From Cellulomonas sp. (GTDB taxonomy: Bacteria; Actinomycetota; Actinomycetes; Actinomycetales; Cellulomonadaceae): a DNA stretch of 64,000 nt. The notes under the pieces were generated by a model that was not told where the DNA came from, did not search any database, and saw nothing but the letters and a program-made list of their open reading frames with translations. Shown in pieces: positions 18,163 through 27,734 of this stretch; positions within the stretch are counted from its first letter, which is position 1; every line of letters begins with the position of its first letter. The translations under genes and the position numbers were made by a program. The stretch lies in NCBI RefSeq assembly GCF_017744555.1, contig NZ_JAGIBD010000001.1, positions 310,001 to 374,000 of the forward strand, in the 5' to 3' direction.

Positions 18163-19836
18163 GTGACGTATCCCCGCCCAGCCGCCGTCATCGTCCTCGC
18201 CGCTGGTGAAGGCACGCGGATGCGCTCGGCCACCCCGAAGGTCCTGCACACCCTGGCCGGAAGGAGCATGGTCGGCCACGCCCTGGCGTCGGCGCGTGCG
18301 CTGCACCCGGCCCGCGTGGTCGTCGTGGTCCGTCACGAGCGGGCCGCGGTCGCGGCGCACGTGGCCGAGATCGACCCCCGCGCGCTGCTCGCCGACCAGG
18401 ACGACATCCCCGGCACGGGCCGCGCGGTGCAGGTGGCCATGACGGCCCTCGACGCCGCCGCGCAGGCCGAGGTCGCCGGCGCCGCGCAGGGCACACCGGC
18501 CGCCGGTACAGCCGCAGGCGCGCTGCTGGACGGCGCGGTCGTCGTCGTCGCGGGGGACGTGCCGCTGCTCGACGCGGGGACGCTCGGCGAGCTGCTCGCC
18601 GCGCACCACGCGGACGCGAACGCCGTGACGGTGCTCACGACCGAGGTCGACGACGCCACCGGCTACGGCCGGATCCTGCGCGAGGCCGGCACGGGCGACG
18701 TGCTCGGCATCGTCGAGGAGAAGGACGCCTCGGACGAGCAGCGTGCGATCACGGAGATCAACTCGTCGATCTACGTGTTCGACGCGGCCGTCCTGCGCAG
18801 CGCGCTCGGCCGGCTCGGGCGGGACAACGCGCAGGGCGAGGTGTACCTCACGGACGTGCTGGCGATCGCCCGCGCCGACGGCGGCCACGTGCGCGCCCTG
18901 CGCACCGACGACCCGCTGGTCGTCGAGGGCGTCAACGACCGCGTCCAGCTCGCCCGCCTGCGCGCCGAGCTCAACCGGCGGCTGCTCGAGGACTGGATGC
19001 GCGAGGGCGTCACGGTCGTCGACCCGGCGACCACGTGGGTCGACGTCGACGTCGAGCTCGAGCGCGACGTCACGCTGCTGCCCGGCACGCAGCTGCACGG
19101 CACGACGGTGGTCCGCGAGGGAGCGACCGTCGGCCCGGACACCACCCTCACGGACGTCGAGGTCGGCCCCGGCGCGAGCGTCGTGCGCACGCACGGGACG
19201 CTCGCGGTGATCGGCCGCGGCGCGAGCGTCGGCCCGTTCGCCTACCTGCGCCCGGGCACGGTCCTGGGCGACGACGGCAAGATCGGCACGTTCGTCGAGA
19301 CGAAGAACGCCCAGATCGGCACGGGCTCGAAGGTGCCGCACCTGTCGTACGTGGGCGACGCGACGATCGGCGAGCACACGAACATCGGTGCCGCGTCCGT
19401 GACCGTCAACTACGACGGCGTGAACAAGCACCACACGACGATCGGCTCGTACGCCCGCACCGGCGCCGACAACATGTTCGTCGCGCCGGTCACGGTCGGT
19501 GACGGCGCCTACACGGGCGCGGGCAGCGTCATCCGACGCGACGTCCCCGCCGGCGCGCTGGGCGTGAGCGCGGGTGCGCAGCGCAACATCGAGGGCTGGG
19601 TCGCCCGGGCTCGCGCGGGTACGCCGGCCGCCGACGCCGCAGCCCGTGCGCTCGCGGGTGACGACACCGCCGACCTGTCGCCGCAGGCCCGCGCCGAGCG
19701 CGAGCGCGCCGCCCGCGCCGCCGCCGGCACCCCGCAGACACCGCCGCCGCACCTGCCCGACCAGCCCGCACCGCTCGCGGAGCCCACCACCACGTCGGCG
19801 GACGCCGGCACGAACGCGAAGGACTCCACGCGATGA
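18163..19836 (+). CDS. glmU: Bifunctional UDP-N-acetylglucosamine diphosphorylase / glucosamine-1-phosphate N-acetyltransferase
   Basis: This 557-residue cytosolic enzyme makes UDP-GlcNAc for peptidoglycan and surface glycans in two steps. The N-terminal pyrophosphorylase shows [21 protein letters not shown], the nucleotide loop with its key Arg and Lys, and later [12 protein letters not shown] and GYGRILRE. From about residue 255 it becomes a left-handed parallel beta-helix of hexapeptide repeats ([15 protein letters not shown]…), with [14 protein letters not shown] at the acetyltransferase site. A 70-residue Ala/Pro-rich disordered tail follows, longer than in many homologues. The GTG at 18163 has GAGGAG 9 bases upstream. 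Its stop overlaps the prs start (ATGA). Confidence 0.97.
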   Translation: MTYPRPAAVIVLAAGEGTRMRSATPKVLHTLAGRSMVGHALASARALHPARVVVVVRHERAAVAAHVAEIDPRALLADQDDIPGTGRAVQVAMTALDAAAQAEVAGAAQGTPAAGTAAGALLDGAVVVVAGDVPLLDAGTLGELLAAHHADANAVTVLTTEVDDATGYGRILREAGTGDVLGIVEEKDASDEQRAITEINSSIYVFDAAVLRSALGRLGRDNAQGEVYLTDVLAIARADGGHVRALRTDDPLVVEGVNDRVQLARLRAELNRRLLEDWMREGVTVVDPATTWVDVDVELERDVTLLPGTQLHGTTVVREGATVGPDTTLTDVEVGPGASVVRTHGTLAVIGRGASVGPFAYLRPGTVLGDDGKIGTFVETKNAQIGTGSKVPHLSYVGDATIGEHTNIGAASVTVNYDGVNKHHTTIGSYARTGADNMFVAPVTVGDGAYTGAGSVIRRDVPAGALGVSAGAQRNIEGWVARARAGTPAADAAARALAGDDTADLSPQARAERERAARAAAGTPQTPPPHLPDQPAPLAEPTTTSADAGTNAKDSTR

Positions 19837-20816
19837 CCGGCATCGTCTCCTCCGACGGCGAGAAGCGCCTCGTCCTGGTCTCGGGCCGGGCGCACACCGA
19901 GCTCGCCGCCAACGTGGCGGCCGCGCTCGGCATCGAGCTCGTCCCGACGACGGCGTACGACTTCGCCAACGGTGAGATCTACACGCGGTTCGGGGAGTCC
20001 GTGCGCGGTTCCGACGCGTTCGTGCTGCAGTCGCACGCGTCGCCGATCAACCAGTGGATCATGGAGCAGCTGCTCATGGTCGACGCCCTCAAGCGCGCCT
20101 CCGCGAAGACGATCACGGTCGTCGCGCCGTTCTACGGGTACGCCCGCCAGGACAAGAAGCACCGCGGCCGCGAGCCGATCTCGGCCCGCCTGCTGTCCGA
20201 CCTGTTCAAGACGGCCGGTGCCGACCGCCTCATGAGCGTCGACCTGCACACCGCGCAGATCCAGGGCTTCTTCGACGGCCCGGTCGACCACCTGTGGGCG
20301 ATGCCGACGCTCATCGACTACGTCCGCACGCGCGTCGACACCTCGAACGTCACGGTCGTCTCGCCCGACGCGGGCCGGATCCGCGTCGCCGAGCAGTGGG
20401 CGAACAAGCTCGGCGGCGGCCCGCTCGCGTTCGTGCACAAGTCGCGCGACATCCGCAGCCCCAACAAGACGGTCGCCAACCGCGTGGTCGGTGACGTCGA
20501 GGGCCGCTCGTGCGTGCTGGTCGACGACCTCATCGACACCGGCGGCACCATTGCCGGTGCCGTGCGCGTGGTCCTCGAGGCCGGCGCCAAGGACGTCATC
20601 GTCGCGGCGACCCACGGCGTGCTGTCCGACCCGGCCGTCGAGCGGATGCAGGCCAGCGGTGCGCGCGAGGTCGTCGTCACCGACACGCTGCCCATCGAGG
20701 ACGAGAAGCGGTTCCCGACGCTCACCGTCCTCTCGATCGCCCCGCTCATCGCCCGCGCGATCCGCGAGGTCTTCGACGACGGCTCGGTCACGTCGCTCTT
20801 CGACGGCCAGGCCTGA
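19833..20816 (+). CDS. prs: Ribose-phosphate pyrophosphokinase
   Basis: This 327-residue class I PRPP synthetase makes 5-phosphoribosyl 1-diphosphate for nucleotide, NAD, His and Trp synthesis. The motifs are [45 protein letters not shown] (ATP loop), [14 protein letters not shown], the catalytic [19 protein letters not shown] flexible loop, and the PRPP-binding [17 protein letters not shown]. It overlaps glmU by 4 bp (ATGA), so the pair is translationally coupled. This glmU–prs arrangement is widely conserved. Confidence 0.97.
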   Translation: MTGIVSSDGEKRLVLVSGRAHTELAANVAAALGIELVPTTAYDFANGEIYTRFGESVRGSDAFVLQSHASPINQWIMEQLLMVDALKRASAKTITVVAPFYGYARQDKKHRGREPISARLLSDLFKTAGADRLMSVDLHTAQIQGFFDGPVDHLWAMPTLIDYVRTRVDTSNVTVVSPDAGRIRVAEQWANKLGGGPLAFVHKSRDIRSPNKTVANRVVGDVEGRSCVLVDDLIDTGGTIAGAVRVVLEAGAKDVIVAATHGVLSDPAVERMQASGAREVVVTDTLPIEDEKRFPTLTVLSIAPLIARAIREVFDDGSVTSLFDGQA

Positions 20817-20832
20817 CCACACCTGGCGCCAC

Positions 20833-20866
20833 CCCGGTGGGCGTGCCGTAGCGCACGTCCACCGGG
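20833..20866 (+). terminator. Hairpin terminator after prs
   Basis: CCCGGTGG (20833–20840) pairs with CCACCGGG (20859–20866), and the inner CGTGC pairs with GCACG across a G-U wobble, giving about 14 bp. A short T run (TTT, 20878–20880) follows downstream. Confidence 0.6.
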
Positions 20867-21146
20867 ACCTTCGGGGGTTTGGGACCCGACCCGGTACCGG
20901 GTAAGATCCTCAGGTTGCCTCGGCGAGGGACGACGGATGGTCCACCGGTTTCACCACCTTCGGGGGACCGCCCTAGCTCCGTGATCGACTGGGCGGTATG
21001 CCTCCGCGTGCCCGTCCTGCGCCCCGCGTCGAGGCCACCGCCAGCGTCACCTCCACATCTTCGGTGCCGTCGTCCTGACGACGGCCACACACCACCATCG
21101 CCTCGTCCGCGCCTCGTCGTGCGGGCGCCTGCACCCGGGAGTCACC
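20867..21146 (+). promoter_or_regulatory. rplY promoter and about 235-nt structured leader
   Basis: No gene is supported in the 330 bp between prs and rplY. A strong promoter is visible: TTGGGA (20879–20884), 17 bp, TAAGAT (20902–20907). The transcript would carry a leader of about 235 nt with at least two perfect stems, GGTCC…GGACC and ACCGCCC-N17-GGGCGGT. A long structured leader ahead of a ribosomal protein gene suggests autogenous control by L25, but no known leader class is recognised. Confidence 0.6.
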
Positions 21147-21767
21147 GTGTCCGACGTCAAGCTCACCGCCACCGCCCGCACCGAGTTCGGCAAGGGCGCC
21201 GCGCGCCGCCTGCGCCGCGCCGACCAGGTCCCCGCCGTCCTGTACGGGCACGGCTCGGACCCGCTGCACGTCTCGCTCCCGGGCCACGACACGATGCTCG
21301 CGCTCAAGCACGCGAACGCGCTGTTCGAGATCGAGCTCGACGGCAAGACCACCCTCGCGATCGCCAAGGACGTCCAGCGCGAGCCGGTCAAGAACGTCAT
21401 CGAGCACGTCGACCTCCTCATCGTGAAGAAGGGCGAGAAGGTCGCCGTCGAGGTCAACGTCCACGTCGTCGACGAGTCGGCCCCCGGCACGATCCACGTC
21501 GTCGAGACGCAGGCGCTGTCCCTCGAGGCCGAGGCCACGAACCTGCCGTCCGCCGTCGAGGTCTCCATCGCCGGCCTCGAGGGTGGCGCGATCGTGCACG
21601 CCGGCGAGATCAAGCTCCCCGCCGGCACGTCGCTGCTGACGGACCCCGAGACGATCGTCCTCACCGTCTCCGTGCCGCACGCCTCGGCCGACGACCTGGC
21701 CGCCGACGAGGCCGCCGCGGAGCTGGCCGCGGAGCAGTCCGCCGCCGCGCACGCCGACGAGGCCTGA
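21147..21767 (+). CDS. rplY: 50S ribosomal protein L25/general stress protein Ctc
   Basis: This 206-residue protein is the long (CTC/TL5) form of bL25, which binds 5S rRNA. The N-terminal L25 domain (KLTATARTEFGKGAARRLRRADQVPAVLYG) is followed by a C-terminal beta-rich TL5 domain (about 95–185). An Ala/Asp-rich acidic tail ends the protein. The GTG start follows a GGGAG ribosome binding site at 21137–21141. It sits between prs and pth, the conserved actinobacterial order. A 12-bp hairpin follows, separating it from pth. Confidence 0.96.
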   Translation: MSDVKLTATARTEFGKGAARRLRRADQVPAVLYGHGSDPLHVSLPGHDTMLALKHANALFEIELDGKTTLAIAKDVQREPVKNVIEHVDLLIVKKGEKVAVEVNVHVVDESAPGTIHVVETQALSLEAEATNLPSAVEVSIAGLEGGAIVHAGEIKLPAGTSLLTDPETIVLTVSVPHASADDLAADEAAAELAAEQSAAAHADEA

Positions 21768-21789
21768 GCACCCCAGTACTCCCCGCCGG

Positions 21790-21819
21790 CGCCCGGTACC
21801 GTTCACGCGGTGCCGGGCG
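21790..21819 (+). terminator. Hairpin after rplY
   Basis: A 12-bp stem (21790–21801 with 21808–21819, one G-U pair) and a 6-base loop are followed by a pyrimidine-rich stretch. It may terminate rplY mRNA ahead of pth or attenuate read-through. Confidence 0.6.
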
Positions 21820-21863
21820 TCCGCCTTTCCCGCACCACCAGACCCTCACGGAGGCCCCCGCTC

Positions 21864-22484
21864 ATGACCGACGGACCCTGGCTCGTCGTCGGGCTCGGCA
21901 ACCCCGGGCCGCAGTACGCGGGCAACCGGCACAACGTCGGCCAGATGGTGCTCGACGAGCTGGCCCGCCGCACGGGCGCGACGTTCGGCAGCCGCTCGGG
22001 CGGGCTGCTGCACCGCCGCCCGCAGGCCGCCGTCGCGGAGGCGCGCCTCGGCGTCCTGCCCGGCGGAGCGCCCGGGCCGCGCGTGGTCCTCGCGAAGCCG
22101 GCGACGTTCATGAACGTGTCGGGCGGGCCGGTCGCGGCGCTGGCGAAGTACTACGACGTGCCGCTGGACCGGATCGTGCTGGTGCACGACGAGCTCGACA
22201 TCCCGTTCGCGGACGTGCGGCTCAAGCGCGGTGGTGGCGAGGGCGGCCACAACGGCCTGCGCGACACGTCGAAGGCGCTCGGCTCGAAGGACTACGTGCG
22301 GGTGCGGGTCGGCATCGGGCGGCCGCCGGGCCGTCAGGACCCGGCCGACTTCGTGCTGAAGGACTTCGCGAAGGCCGAGCTCAAGGACCTGCCGTGGCTC
22401 GTGGACCGGGCCGCGGACGCGGTCGAGGCCGTGCTGGTCGACGGGCTCGAGCCCGCACAGCAGCGGTTCCACACGAAGGCCTGA
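21864..22484 (+). CDS. pth: Peptidyl-tRNA hydrolase
   Basis: This 206-residue esterase releases peptidyl groups from tRNAs that drop off the ribosome. The diagnostic features are [26 protein letters not shown] with the catalytic His, [63 protein letters not shown], and PADFVLKDF. The ATG has ACGGAGG upstream. It is the last housekeeping gene before the glycan island. In related genomes mfd is close by, but here it lies 31 kb further on. Confidence 0.97.
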   Translation: MTDGPWLVVGLGNPGPQYAGNRHNVGQMVLDELARRTGATFGSRSGGLLHRRPQAAVAEARLGVLPGGAPGPRVVLAKPATFMNVSGGPVAALAKYYDVPLDRIVLVHDELDIPFADVRLKRGGGEGGHNGLRDTSKALGSKDYVRVRVGIGRPPGRQDPADFVLKDFAKAELKDLPWLVDRAADAVEAVLVDGLEPAQQRFHTKA

Positions 22485-22509
22485 CCGGGGGGCGGGCGGG
22501 CTGACCGCG

Positions 22510-22562
22510 CGAACGACCGACGGCGCCGACCCGGGATCCCGGGCGGCGCCGTCGGTCGTTCG
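22510..22562. terminator. Bidirectional terminator between convergent pth and beta-helix gene
   Basis: There is a 19-bp perfect inverted repeat (22510–22528 with 22544–22562). Its 15-base centre is itself palindromic (CCCGGGATCCCGGG). Its symmetry and position between two converging stop codons fit a shared terminator. Confidence 0.8.
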
Positions 22563-22572
22563 CGGAGAGGGG

Positions 22573-24705
22573 TCAGCTGCCCCGATGGACGGTGACGACC
22601 TTCCCGTCGGTGTACGTGTTGCCGCTGAGCGTGAGCGCGGCCGCGGTGGTGTCGGGGGCGATGATCGCGCAGTCCTTCACGCGGGTGTCGCGCCCGAACA
22701 CGTTGTTCTTGAACACGAGGCCGGGCGCCGGTCCGCGGCCCTGCTCGGCGATGTTCACGCTGCACCCGCCGCCGTCGATCCAGTTCCCGGACACCACGAC
22801 GTCGGAGATCGGGCCGAGACCAGGCGAGTACATCAGCGCGGCGTTGTAGGCGCCGGAGATCGTGTTCCCGACGATGTCGATGTTGGTGCCCCGCTGGATC
22901 TGGATGCCGTCGTCGTGCGTCCCGTCCTTCGTGTCGGGGGCGACGTCGTAGTGCAGGTTGTCGTGCAGCCAGGACGACTCGATGCGGACGTTGTCACCGG
23001 TGATGCGGGCGGTGTCGACGACGTCGTGGATGTTCGACCTCTTCACCGTGATGTTGAACCCGCGGACGCCGTCGATCCAGTACGACGGTGCCGCTGCGAA
23101 CAGCTCGGAGTTCTCCAGGAGCAGCGAGCCGGACGCGGCGTCCTGGATCACCAGGCTGCGGCTCGACGTCGCGGCGTACCCGCGGACGATCGAGTTGCGG
23201 ATCGTGACGTTCGCGGCGGACACCTTGACGAAACCGCGGATGTCGAGCGAGTCGATCACGGTGCCGGGCTCGGTGATCGTGAGGTCGCCCTCGTGCACGG
23301 TGAGCTGGGTGCCGGCCGGCACGCCCGTGTTCGTCGAGCTCGGCTTGCCACTCGTGGTCGGCGTGCTGGTGGGGGTCGGGGTCGCCGTCGGCTTGGGGGT
23401 GGTGGTCGGCTTCGGTGTCGCGGTGGCCGTCGCCGTCGGCGTGGGTTTCGGCGTCGGGGTCGGCGCCGGCGTCTTCGTCGGGGTCGGGGTCGGGGTCGGT
23501 GTGCTCCCGCCGGTGGTGACGGGTGCGACGACCCAGCCGAGCACCTCGGGGGCGACGCGCGTGCTGGCCCCGGTGTTCACGAGCGTGACGGACGTGTTGC
23601 CGGAGCCGCCGAGCGCGACGACCGCGTCGCCGTACGCGGGGGCGTCGGGAGAGGCGGTGAGCAGGGCGGTCGTGCGGCACCCGGCCGACGCGGTCGTGCC
23701 CGGGCACAGGGTCACGACGCTCGGCCGCCACGCGCCGCTGGCCCGGACACGCAGGTGGACCGCGGTGGCGCCCGTCGGGGGCGTCAGCGTGATGGTGCTG
23801 GTGCCCGTCGGCCCGAGCACGCGGGCCGCGAGGGTCGGCGGCTTCGTCGAGACGACCGTGCGGCCGGCCGACGGGTTCGTCGAGGCGCGCACGTAGAAGC
23901 CGTCGAGGTCGAGGTCGAGCGTCGCGGTGCCGCCGAGGTTGAAGAGCTGGATCTGGTTGCCCGCGCTGCCGCCGAGCGGCACCACGACGGACGCCTGGCG
24001 TGCGCGCCGGGGGTGGGGGTTGAGCGCGGTGGTCCCCGAGCAGCTCGGTGAGGCGCCTGCGGCGCACGCGGCGACGTTGGTGGACGTCGCGCCCGCGGCA
24101 GAGCTGAGGCGCAGCGCGACGGCGGTCGCGCCGGCGGGCACCGACGGGATGGTGACCACGGTGGTCCCGCGGTCGACGAGCGTCGTGCCCGTCGCGAGCC
24201 GGCGGGGCTCCTGCGGAACGTACAGCGAGTTCGCCGGCGACGTGGACTGGCTGGTGTCGACGGTGTAGCCGCGCAGGTCCGCGTAGACCTTGGCGGCCGC
24301 GCTCGTGGTGAGCGTGACGCGCGGGTCTGAGGTCGTGATCGGCACGGACACCGTCAGGGTGCCGAGCTCGTCGGTCGACGTCTTGACGAGCGGGCCGGCG
24401 CAGGAGCGGGCGGTCCCGGCGCACACGGCCACCTCGGTGGCGGTGCTTCCTGCGGACGCGGTGACCTGCAAGGTGACGGCGGTCGTGCCGACGGGCACGT
24501 CCGGCAGCGTGACGGTGGTGGCGGCGCCGGCGGCCAGCGACGTGCCCTTGAGGACGCGCACGGGGTCGGCCGGGCGGAAGGCGGTGACGGGGGCGGAGCT
24601 GGCGCCGGTGGCGACGAGGCCGGTGAGGACGACGGCGAGGCCGCTCGTGAGCGCGACGAGCGCGGACAGGTGACGGGGGCGGCGTGCGGAGTGTCGTCCT
24701 CGCAT
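22573..24705 (-). CDS. Secreted protein: three beta-repeats, Pro/Thr linker, right-handed beta-helix domain
   Basis: This 710-residue exported protein has a signal peptide (LSALVALTSGLAVVLTGLVATGASSA). Three repeats of about 110 residues follow (about 40–150, 155–270, 285–395). Each has a VRVL-like start, a VPxGxTAVxLxV core and paired cysteines (CAGTARSC, CAAGASPSC, CPGTTASAGC). They resemble the RVLDTR-type beta-sandwich repeats of actinobacterial exported proteins. A PT-rich linker (about 397–455) leads to a 250-residue right-handed beta-helix with VTIRNSIVRG, VKRSNIHDVVD, IESSWLHDN and GTHDDGIQI. The same helix domain is in the gene ending at 26020. It is likely to bind or cleave a polysaccharide, but catalysis is not proven. 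GGAGG precedes the ATG. Confidence 0.85.
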   Translation of the reverse strand: MRGRHSARRPRHLSALVALTSGLAVVLTGLVATGASSAPVTAFRPADPVRVLKGTSLAAGAATTVTLPDVPVGTTAVTLQVTASAGSTATEVAVCAGTARSCAGPLVKTSTDELGTLTVSVPITTSDPRVTLTTSAAAKVYADLRGYTVDTSQSTSPANSLYVPQEPRRLATGTTLVDRGTTVVTIPSVPAGATAVALRLSSAAGATSTNVAACAAGASPSCSGTTALNPHPRRARQASVVVPLGGSAGNQIQLFNLGGTATLDLDLDGFYVRASTNPSAGRTVVSTKPPTLAARVLGPTGTSTITLTPPTGATAVHLRVRASGAWRPSVVTLCPGTTASAGCRTTALLTASPDAPAYGDAVVALGGSGNTSVTLVNTGASTRVAPEVLGWVVAPVTTGGSTPTPTPTPTKTPAPTPTPKPTPTATATATPKPTTTPKPTATPTPTSTPTTSGKPSSTNTGVPAGTQLTVHEGDLTITEPGTVIDSLDIRGFVKVSAANVTIRNSIVRGYAATSSRSLVIQDAASGSLLLENSELFAAAPSYWIDGVRGFNITVKRSNIHDVVDTARITGDNVRIESSWLHDNLHYDVAPDTKDGTHDDGIQIQRGTNIDIVGNTISGAYNAALMYSPGLGPISDVVVSGNWIDGGGCSVNIAEQGRGPAPGLVFKNNVFGRDTRVKDCAIIAPDTTAAALTLSGNTYTDGKVVTVHRGS

Positions 24706-24779
24706 GGGGCCTCCAGGTGGCAGAGGGAGCAGTGGACATCGGCTCCGGAGGGCGGTGAGAAGAGCCGAGGCGTGCCGCC

Positions 24780-24798
24780 ACCCTAGGAGATTTCACCC
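24780..24798 (-). promoter_or_regulatory. Promoter of the beta-helix gene: GGGTGAA next to -10 TAGGGT
   Basis: On the minus strand GGGTGAA (24798–24792) is followed by TAGGGT (24785–24780), about 75 bp before the ATG. The TTCACCC core recurs at other promoters of the island, though here it is inside the promoter spacer and in the opposite orientation. Confidence 0.4.
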
Positions 24799-24903
24799 GT
24801 ACGGCCGAACATCGGACGATTCGGGCGCCCCGTTATCACTTCGTGATCGGCCCTGACCTGCGCGAGGGCAAGTTGAACGCTTGTCCCGGATGCTGAGACG
24901 GAT

Positions 24904-25893
24904 TCAGGGGCTCAGCTTGCGCGCGAGCGACTTCCGGGTACGTCGCAGCACGGTCAGTGCACGCGGTGGGAGGTCGCGCACCTGCTGCCGGCGGCGCTGG
25001 CGGTCGTGGTCCTGCCGCAGCCGCAGCAGGAGGTCGGCACCGGCGGCCCGGTCCGTGACGAGCCCCCGCTCGGCCCAGAAGGCCCCGAGCACGTCGCGCG
25101 CCTCCGCGTCGAGCAGCGGCACGGCGTCGCGGTGCACGCCGAACACCGGCACGCCTTGCGCCGACGCGATCACCCCGCGCACGCCGTCCGCCGTCGCGGC
25201 CCGCGGCCACACGACCGGGTTCACCGCGTCGGTGAGCTCGTAGAGACCGTCGAGCGTGCCGTCCCGCCGCACGAGCCATCCGGCGTACAGGAAGAACTCG
25301 GTGAGCTCCTGCGAGACGAACTCGCGCGCGAAGGAGCGGCCGGACCGCGCCTCGATGTCCGCGACCATCTCGCGGACCACCGTGGTGTCGAGGGTGAACG
25401 GTGTGACGGTCGCGGCGAACCGGTCGACGTGCTCGGACGGGTCCAGCCCCAGGTAGGTGAGGACCCGCTCGAGCGAACCGCGCAGCGGGTGCTCGCGGTA
25501 GCTGTACCCCCGCACGCGGATCCGGCCGTCGGGCGCCTCGAAGAACGAGTCCTGCGGCGTGGTGACCAGGTGGTTCTTCGCGTCGAGCGTGACGTACCGC
25601 GGTGTCTCGACGAGCCCCGCGACGGCCAGCTTGAGCACCTGCTGGCTGCGCCAGCCGGACACCGTCGGCAGGTCGCACACGTCCGCCGGCCGCAGGATGC
25701 GCACGCGCGGCGCCCACGGACCGTAGGCGTCGAGCAGCGTCTGCGGCGACCGCAGGCCGCGCCGGGTGTTGTCGAGCACGACGACCTGGTGCCCGAGGTC
25801 GTCGGGCACGTGCACCGCGAACGAGCGGGCCTGCAGGTGGAGCAGCGCCAGCTCCGCCTCGAACACCGGCGTCACGAACGTCAGCGGCTCCAC
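24904..25893 (-). CDS. DUF6492 family protein (glycosyltransferase-like)
   Basis: This 329-residue cytoplasmic protein begins LTFVTPVFEAELALLHLQARSF and continues with HQVVVLDNT and ETPRYVTLDAKNHLV, the pattern of the DUF6492 family. That family shows a GT-A-like fold with a DxK/DxD-like motif on the strand. No membrane segments are seen. A C-terminal Arg-rich helix follows (about 285–329). The function is unproven. It sits between two genes for related exported beta-helix proteins on the same strand, which suggests a linked role, perhaps transferring a sugar to the polymer or to those proteins. GTG start; the stop is 84 bp before the beta-helix promoter hexamer. Confidence 0.75.
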   Translation of the reverse strand: MEPLTFVTPVFEAELALLHLQARSFAVHVPDDLGHQVVVLDNTRRGLRSPQTLLDAYGPWAPRVRILRPADVCDLPTVSGWRSQQVLKLAVAGLVETPRYVTLDAKNHLVTTPQDSFFEAPDGRIRVRGYSYREHPLRGSLERVLTYLGLDPSEHVDRFAATVTPFTLDTTVVREMVADIEARSGRSFAREFVSQELTEFFLYAGWLVRRDGTLDGLYELTDAVNPVVWPRAATADGVRGVIASAQGVPVFGVHRDAVPLLDAEARDVLGAFWAERGLVTDRAAGADLLLRLRQDHDRQRRRQQVRDLPPRALTVLRRTRKSLARKLSP

Positions 25894-25969
25894 CGTGTCG
25901 TCTCGCCACCCTCTCGCACGTCGATCCCCAGGTCCTGGTCCGGCGGAGCATATCGGGCACCGACGACGA

Positions 25970-26004
25970 CGGGCCCGTCCTCGCGGTGTGCGAGGACGGG
26001 CCCG
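25970..26004 (-). terminator. Terminator after the second beta-helix gene
   Basis: There is a perfect 15-bp stem (25970–25984 with 25990–26004) and a 5-base loop, 16 bp beyond the stop of the minus-strand gene. No T-tract. Confidence 0.75.
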
Positions 26005-26019
26005 GGGTCAGGGGCTGGG

Positions 26020-27633
26020 TCAGCCCTTCTTGACGACGATCGCCTTGCCGTCGGTGTCCACGTTGTTGGTGTACGTGGTGACCGCGGTGGTGGTGGCGGG
26101 GGAGATCACGTTGCAGGCCTTGCGGCTGTCGGTGCCGAACGTGTTGTTCGTGAACGCCAGGCCCTGGATCGGACCCTTGCCCGACTCGGCGATGTTGATG
26201 GTGCAGGCGCCGCCGCCGAAGTAGTTCTTGTCCATCGTGACGTTCGCGACGATGCCCGAGCCCTGGGTGAACATCATGGCCGCGTTGTACGCGCCCTCGA
26301 TGCGGTTGCCGGTGATCTTGATGTTGGTGCCCTTGACGATCTGGATGTTGTCGTCGTGGGTGCCGTCCGGGTGGGACGGGTCGTTGTCGTAGTGCAGCGT
26401 GTGGTGCAGCCACGACGACTCGAGGGTCACGTTGTCGCCGTAGATGTGCATGGTGTCGATGACGTCGTGGATGTTGAGGCGCTTGGCGGTGATGTTGCTG
26501 CCGCGCAGCCCGTCGACGTACCAGTTCGGGGTCGCGTTGTAGAGCTCGGAGTCCTCGATCGTGAGCGAGCCGGTCGACTCGGAGGTGACGAGGCCCTGCG
26601 CCGTGGTGGTCGACACGCCGCGCACGATCGAGTTCTTGATCGTGACGTCCTTGGCCTTGACCTTGACGAACCCGCGGATGTCGAGCCCGTCGATGACGGT
26701 GCCCGGCTGGGTGATCGTGAGGTTGCCGTTGTAGACGGTCAGCTTGGTGCCGACCGGGACGCCGGTGTTGGTGGCGTCCGGCATGACGGTGCCGGGAGCA
26801 GCGACCTGACGGTCGATCACGCGGGGCGACGTCGTGGGCCCGGCCCACAGGTCGGCGTAGCGCGCGACCGTCTGTCCGGCGAGCGCGGGCGCGTAAGTCG
26901 TGAAGCCGACGCCGCCGGCGCTCTGGAGGTTGGCCGTGGTGTCGGTCGTCGAGAGCGTCCAGTCGGCGGGCTCGGCGGTGCCGGCAGCCCAGACCTTGGC
27001 GCGCAGCTGCGTCGTGCCGGAGCCGGTCACCTGGAACCGGACCTGCACGTCCTTGCCGGGGGTGATCGACAGGGGCGTGGTGGACGTCGCGATCGACTTC
27101 GCGGCCGTCCCGTCGACCCGCAGCAGGGACGCGACGGTCGTGCCGTCCGTACCGACCTTGAGCTTGACGCGGTAGCCGGAGCTGTCGTCGATCGCGCGGC
27201 CGACGACGTAGAGGTCGGACGTGCCGTTGGTCGGCTTCGACGCGATGCCGACGCGCGCCTGCACCTCGGTGTCCGTGCTCGGCGCCGTCGCGAGGCGCGA
27301 CGTGTAGTTGCCGCCCGCGGTCGGCATCGTCATGGTGCCGTAGCCATTGGCGACGTTGAACGCGGCGGCGGTCCCGGCGTGCGTCCAGGTCCCGGCCTGG
27401 GCGTCCGTGCCCCAGCCGGCGCTCGAGGTGCGGCCGAACGAGTCGACGACGTACGGCTGCAGGCTCGCGTCCGCGCTCGGCGACATCGCGGTCGACGAGG
27501 TCGCGGCGCTCCAGGCCGAGGCCGAGGTGGTGCCGATGGCGACGAGGCCGAGGGCAAGGGCTCCGGTACCGGCCGCGGTGAGCATGCGGCGGGCGGTGGG
27601 GCGGGTGCCGCGGTGACGGCGCGCTGAAGACAC
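26020..27633 (-). CDS. Secreted protein: jelly-roll-like module plus right-handed beta-helix domain
   Basis: This 537-residue exported protein has an Arg-rich N-terminus and signal peptide (about 1–45), MLTAAGTGALALGLVAIGTTSASA. Residues about 65–270 form a module starting VVDSFGRTSSAGWGTD. It matches in pattern two modules at the end of the 1788-residue protein (44331–49697). The C-terminal 260 residues are a right-handed beta-helix closely related to that of the protein ending at 22573. The two share TNTGVPxGTxLTV, GTVIDxLDIRGFVKV, xSIVRG, ESSWLH and DGTHDDxIQI. The start is GTG 27633, directly after AGGAGG. It is divergent from the sugar-1-phosphate transferase gene, with an operator-like palindrome between them. 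Confidence 0.85.
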   Translation of the reverse strand: MSSARRHRGTRPTARRMLTAAGTGALALGLVAIGTTSASAWSAATSSTAMSPSADASLQPYVVDSFGRTSSAGWGTDAQAGTWTHAGTAAAFNVANGYGTMTMPTAGGNYTSRLATAPSTDTEVQARVGIASKPTNGTSDLYVVGRAIDDSSGYRVKLKVGTDGTTVASLLRVDGTAAKSIATSTTPLSITPGKDVQVRFQVTGSGTTQLRAKVWAAGTAEPADWTLSTTDTTANLQSAGGVGFTTYAPALAGQTVARYADLWAGPTTSPRVIDRQVAAPGTVMPDATNTGVPVGTKLTVYNGNLTITQPGTVIDGLDIRGFVKVKAKDVTIKNSIVRGVSTTTAQGLVTSESTGSLTIEDSELYNATPNWYVDGLRGSNITAKRLNIHDVIDTMHIYGDNVTLESSWLHHTLHYDNDPSHPDGTHDDNIQIVKGTNIKITGNRIEGAYNAAMMFTQGSGIVANVTMDKNYFGGGACTINIAESGKGPIQGLAFTNNTFGTDSRKACNVISPATTTAVTTYTNNVDTDGKAIVVKKG

Positions 27634-27734
27634 GAAAATCCTCCTGGTGGGGGTCTCACTCGGGTCTGCGACCGCGCCGTGGCCCCGTCGGCGGGGCCGG
27701 CGCTGGGGCGGGTAGCCCTGGCCGCGATGCATCC

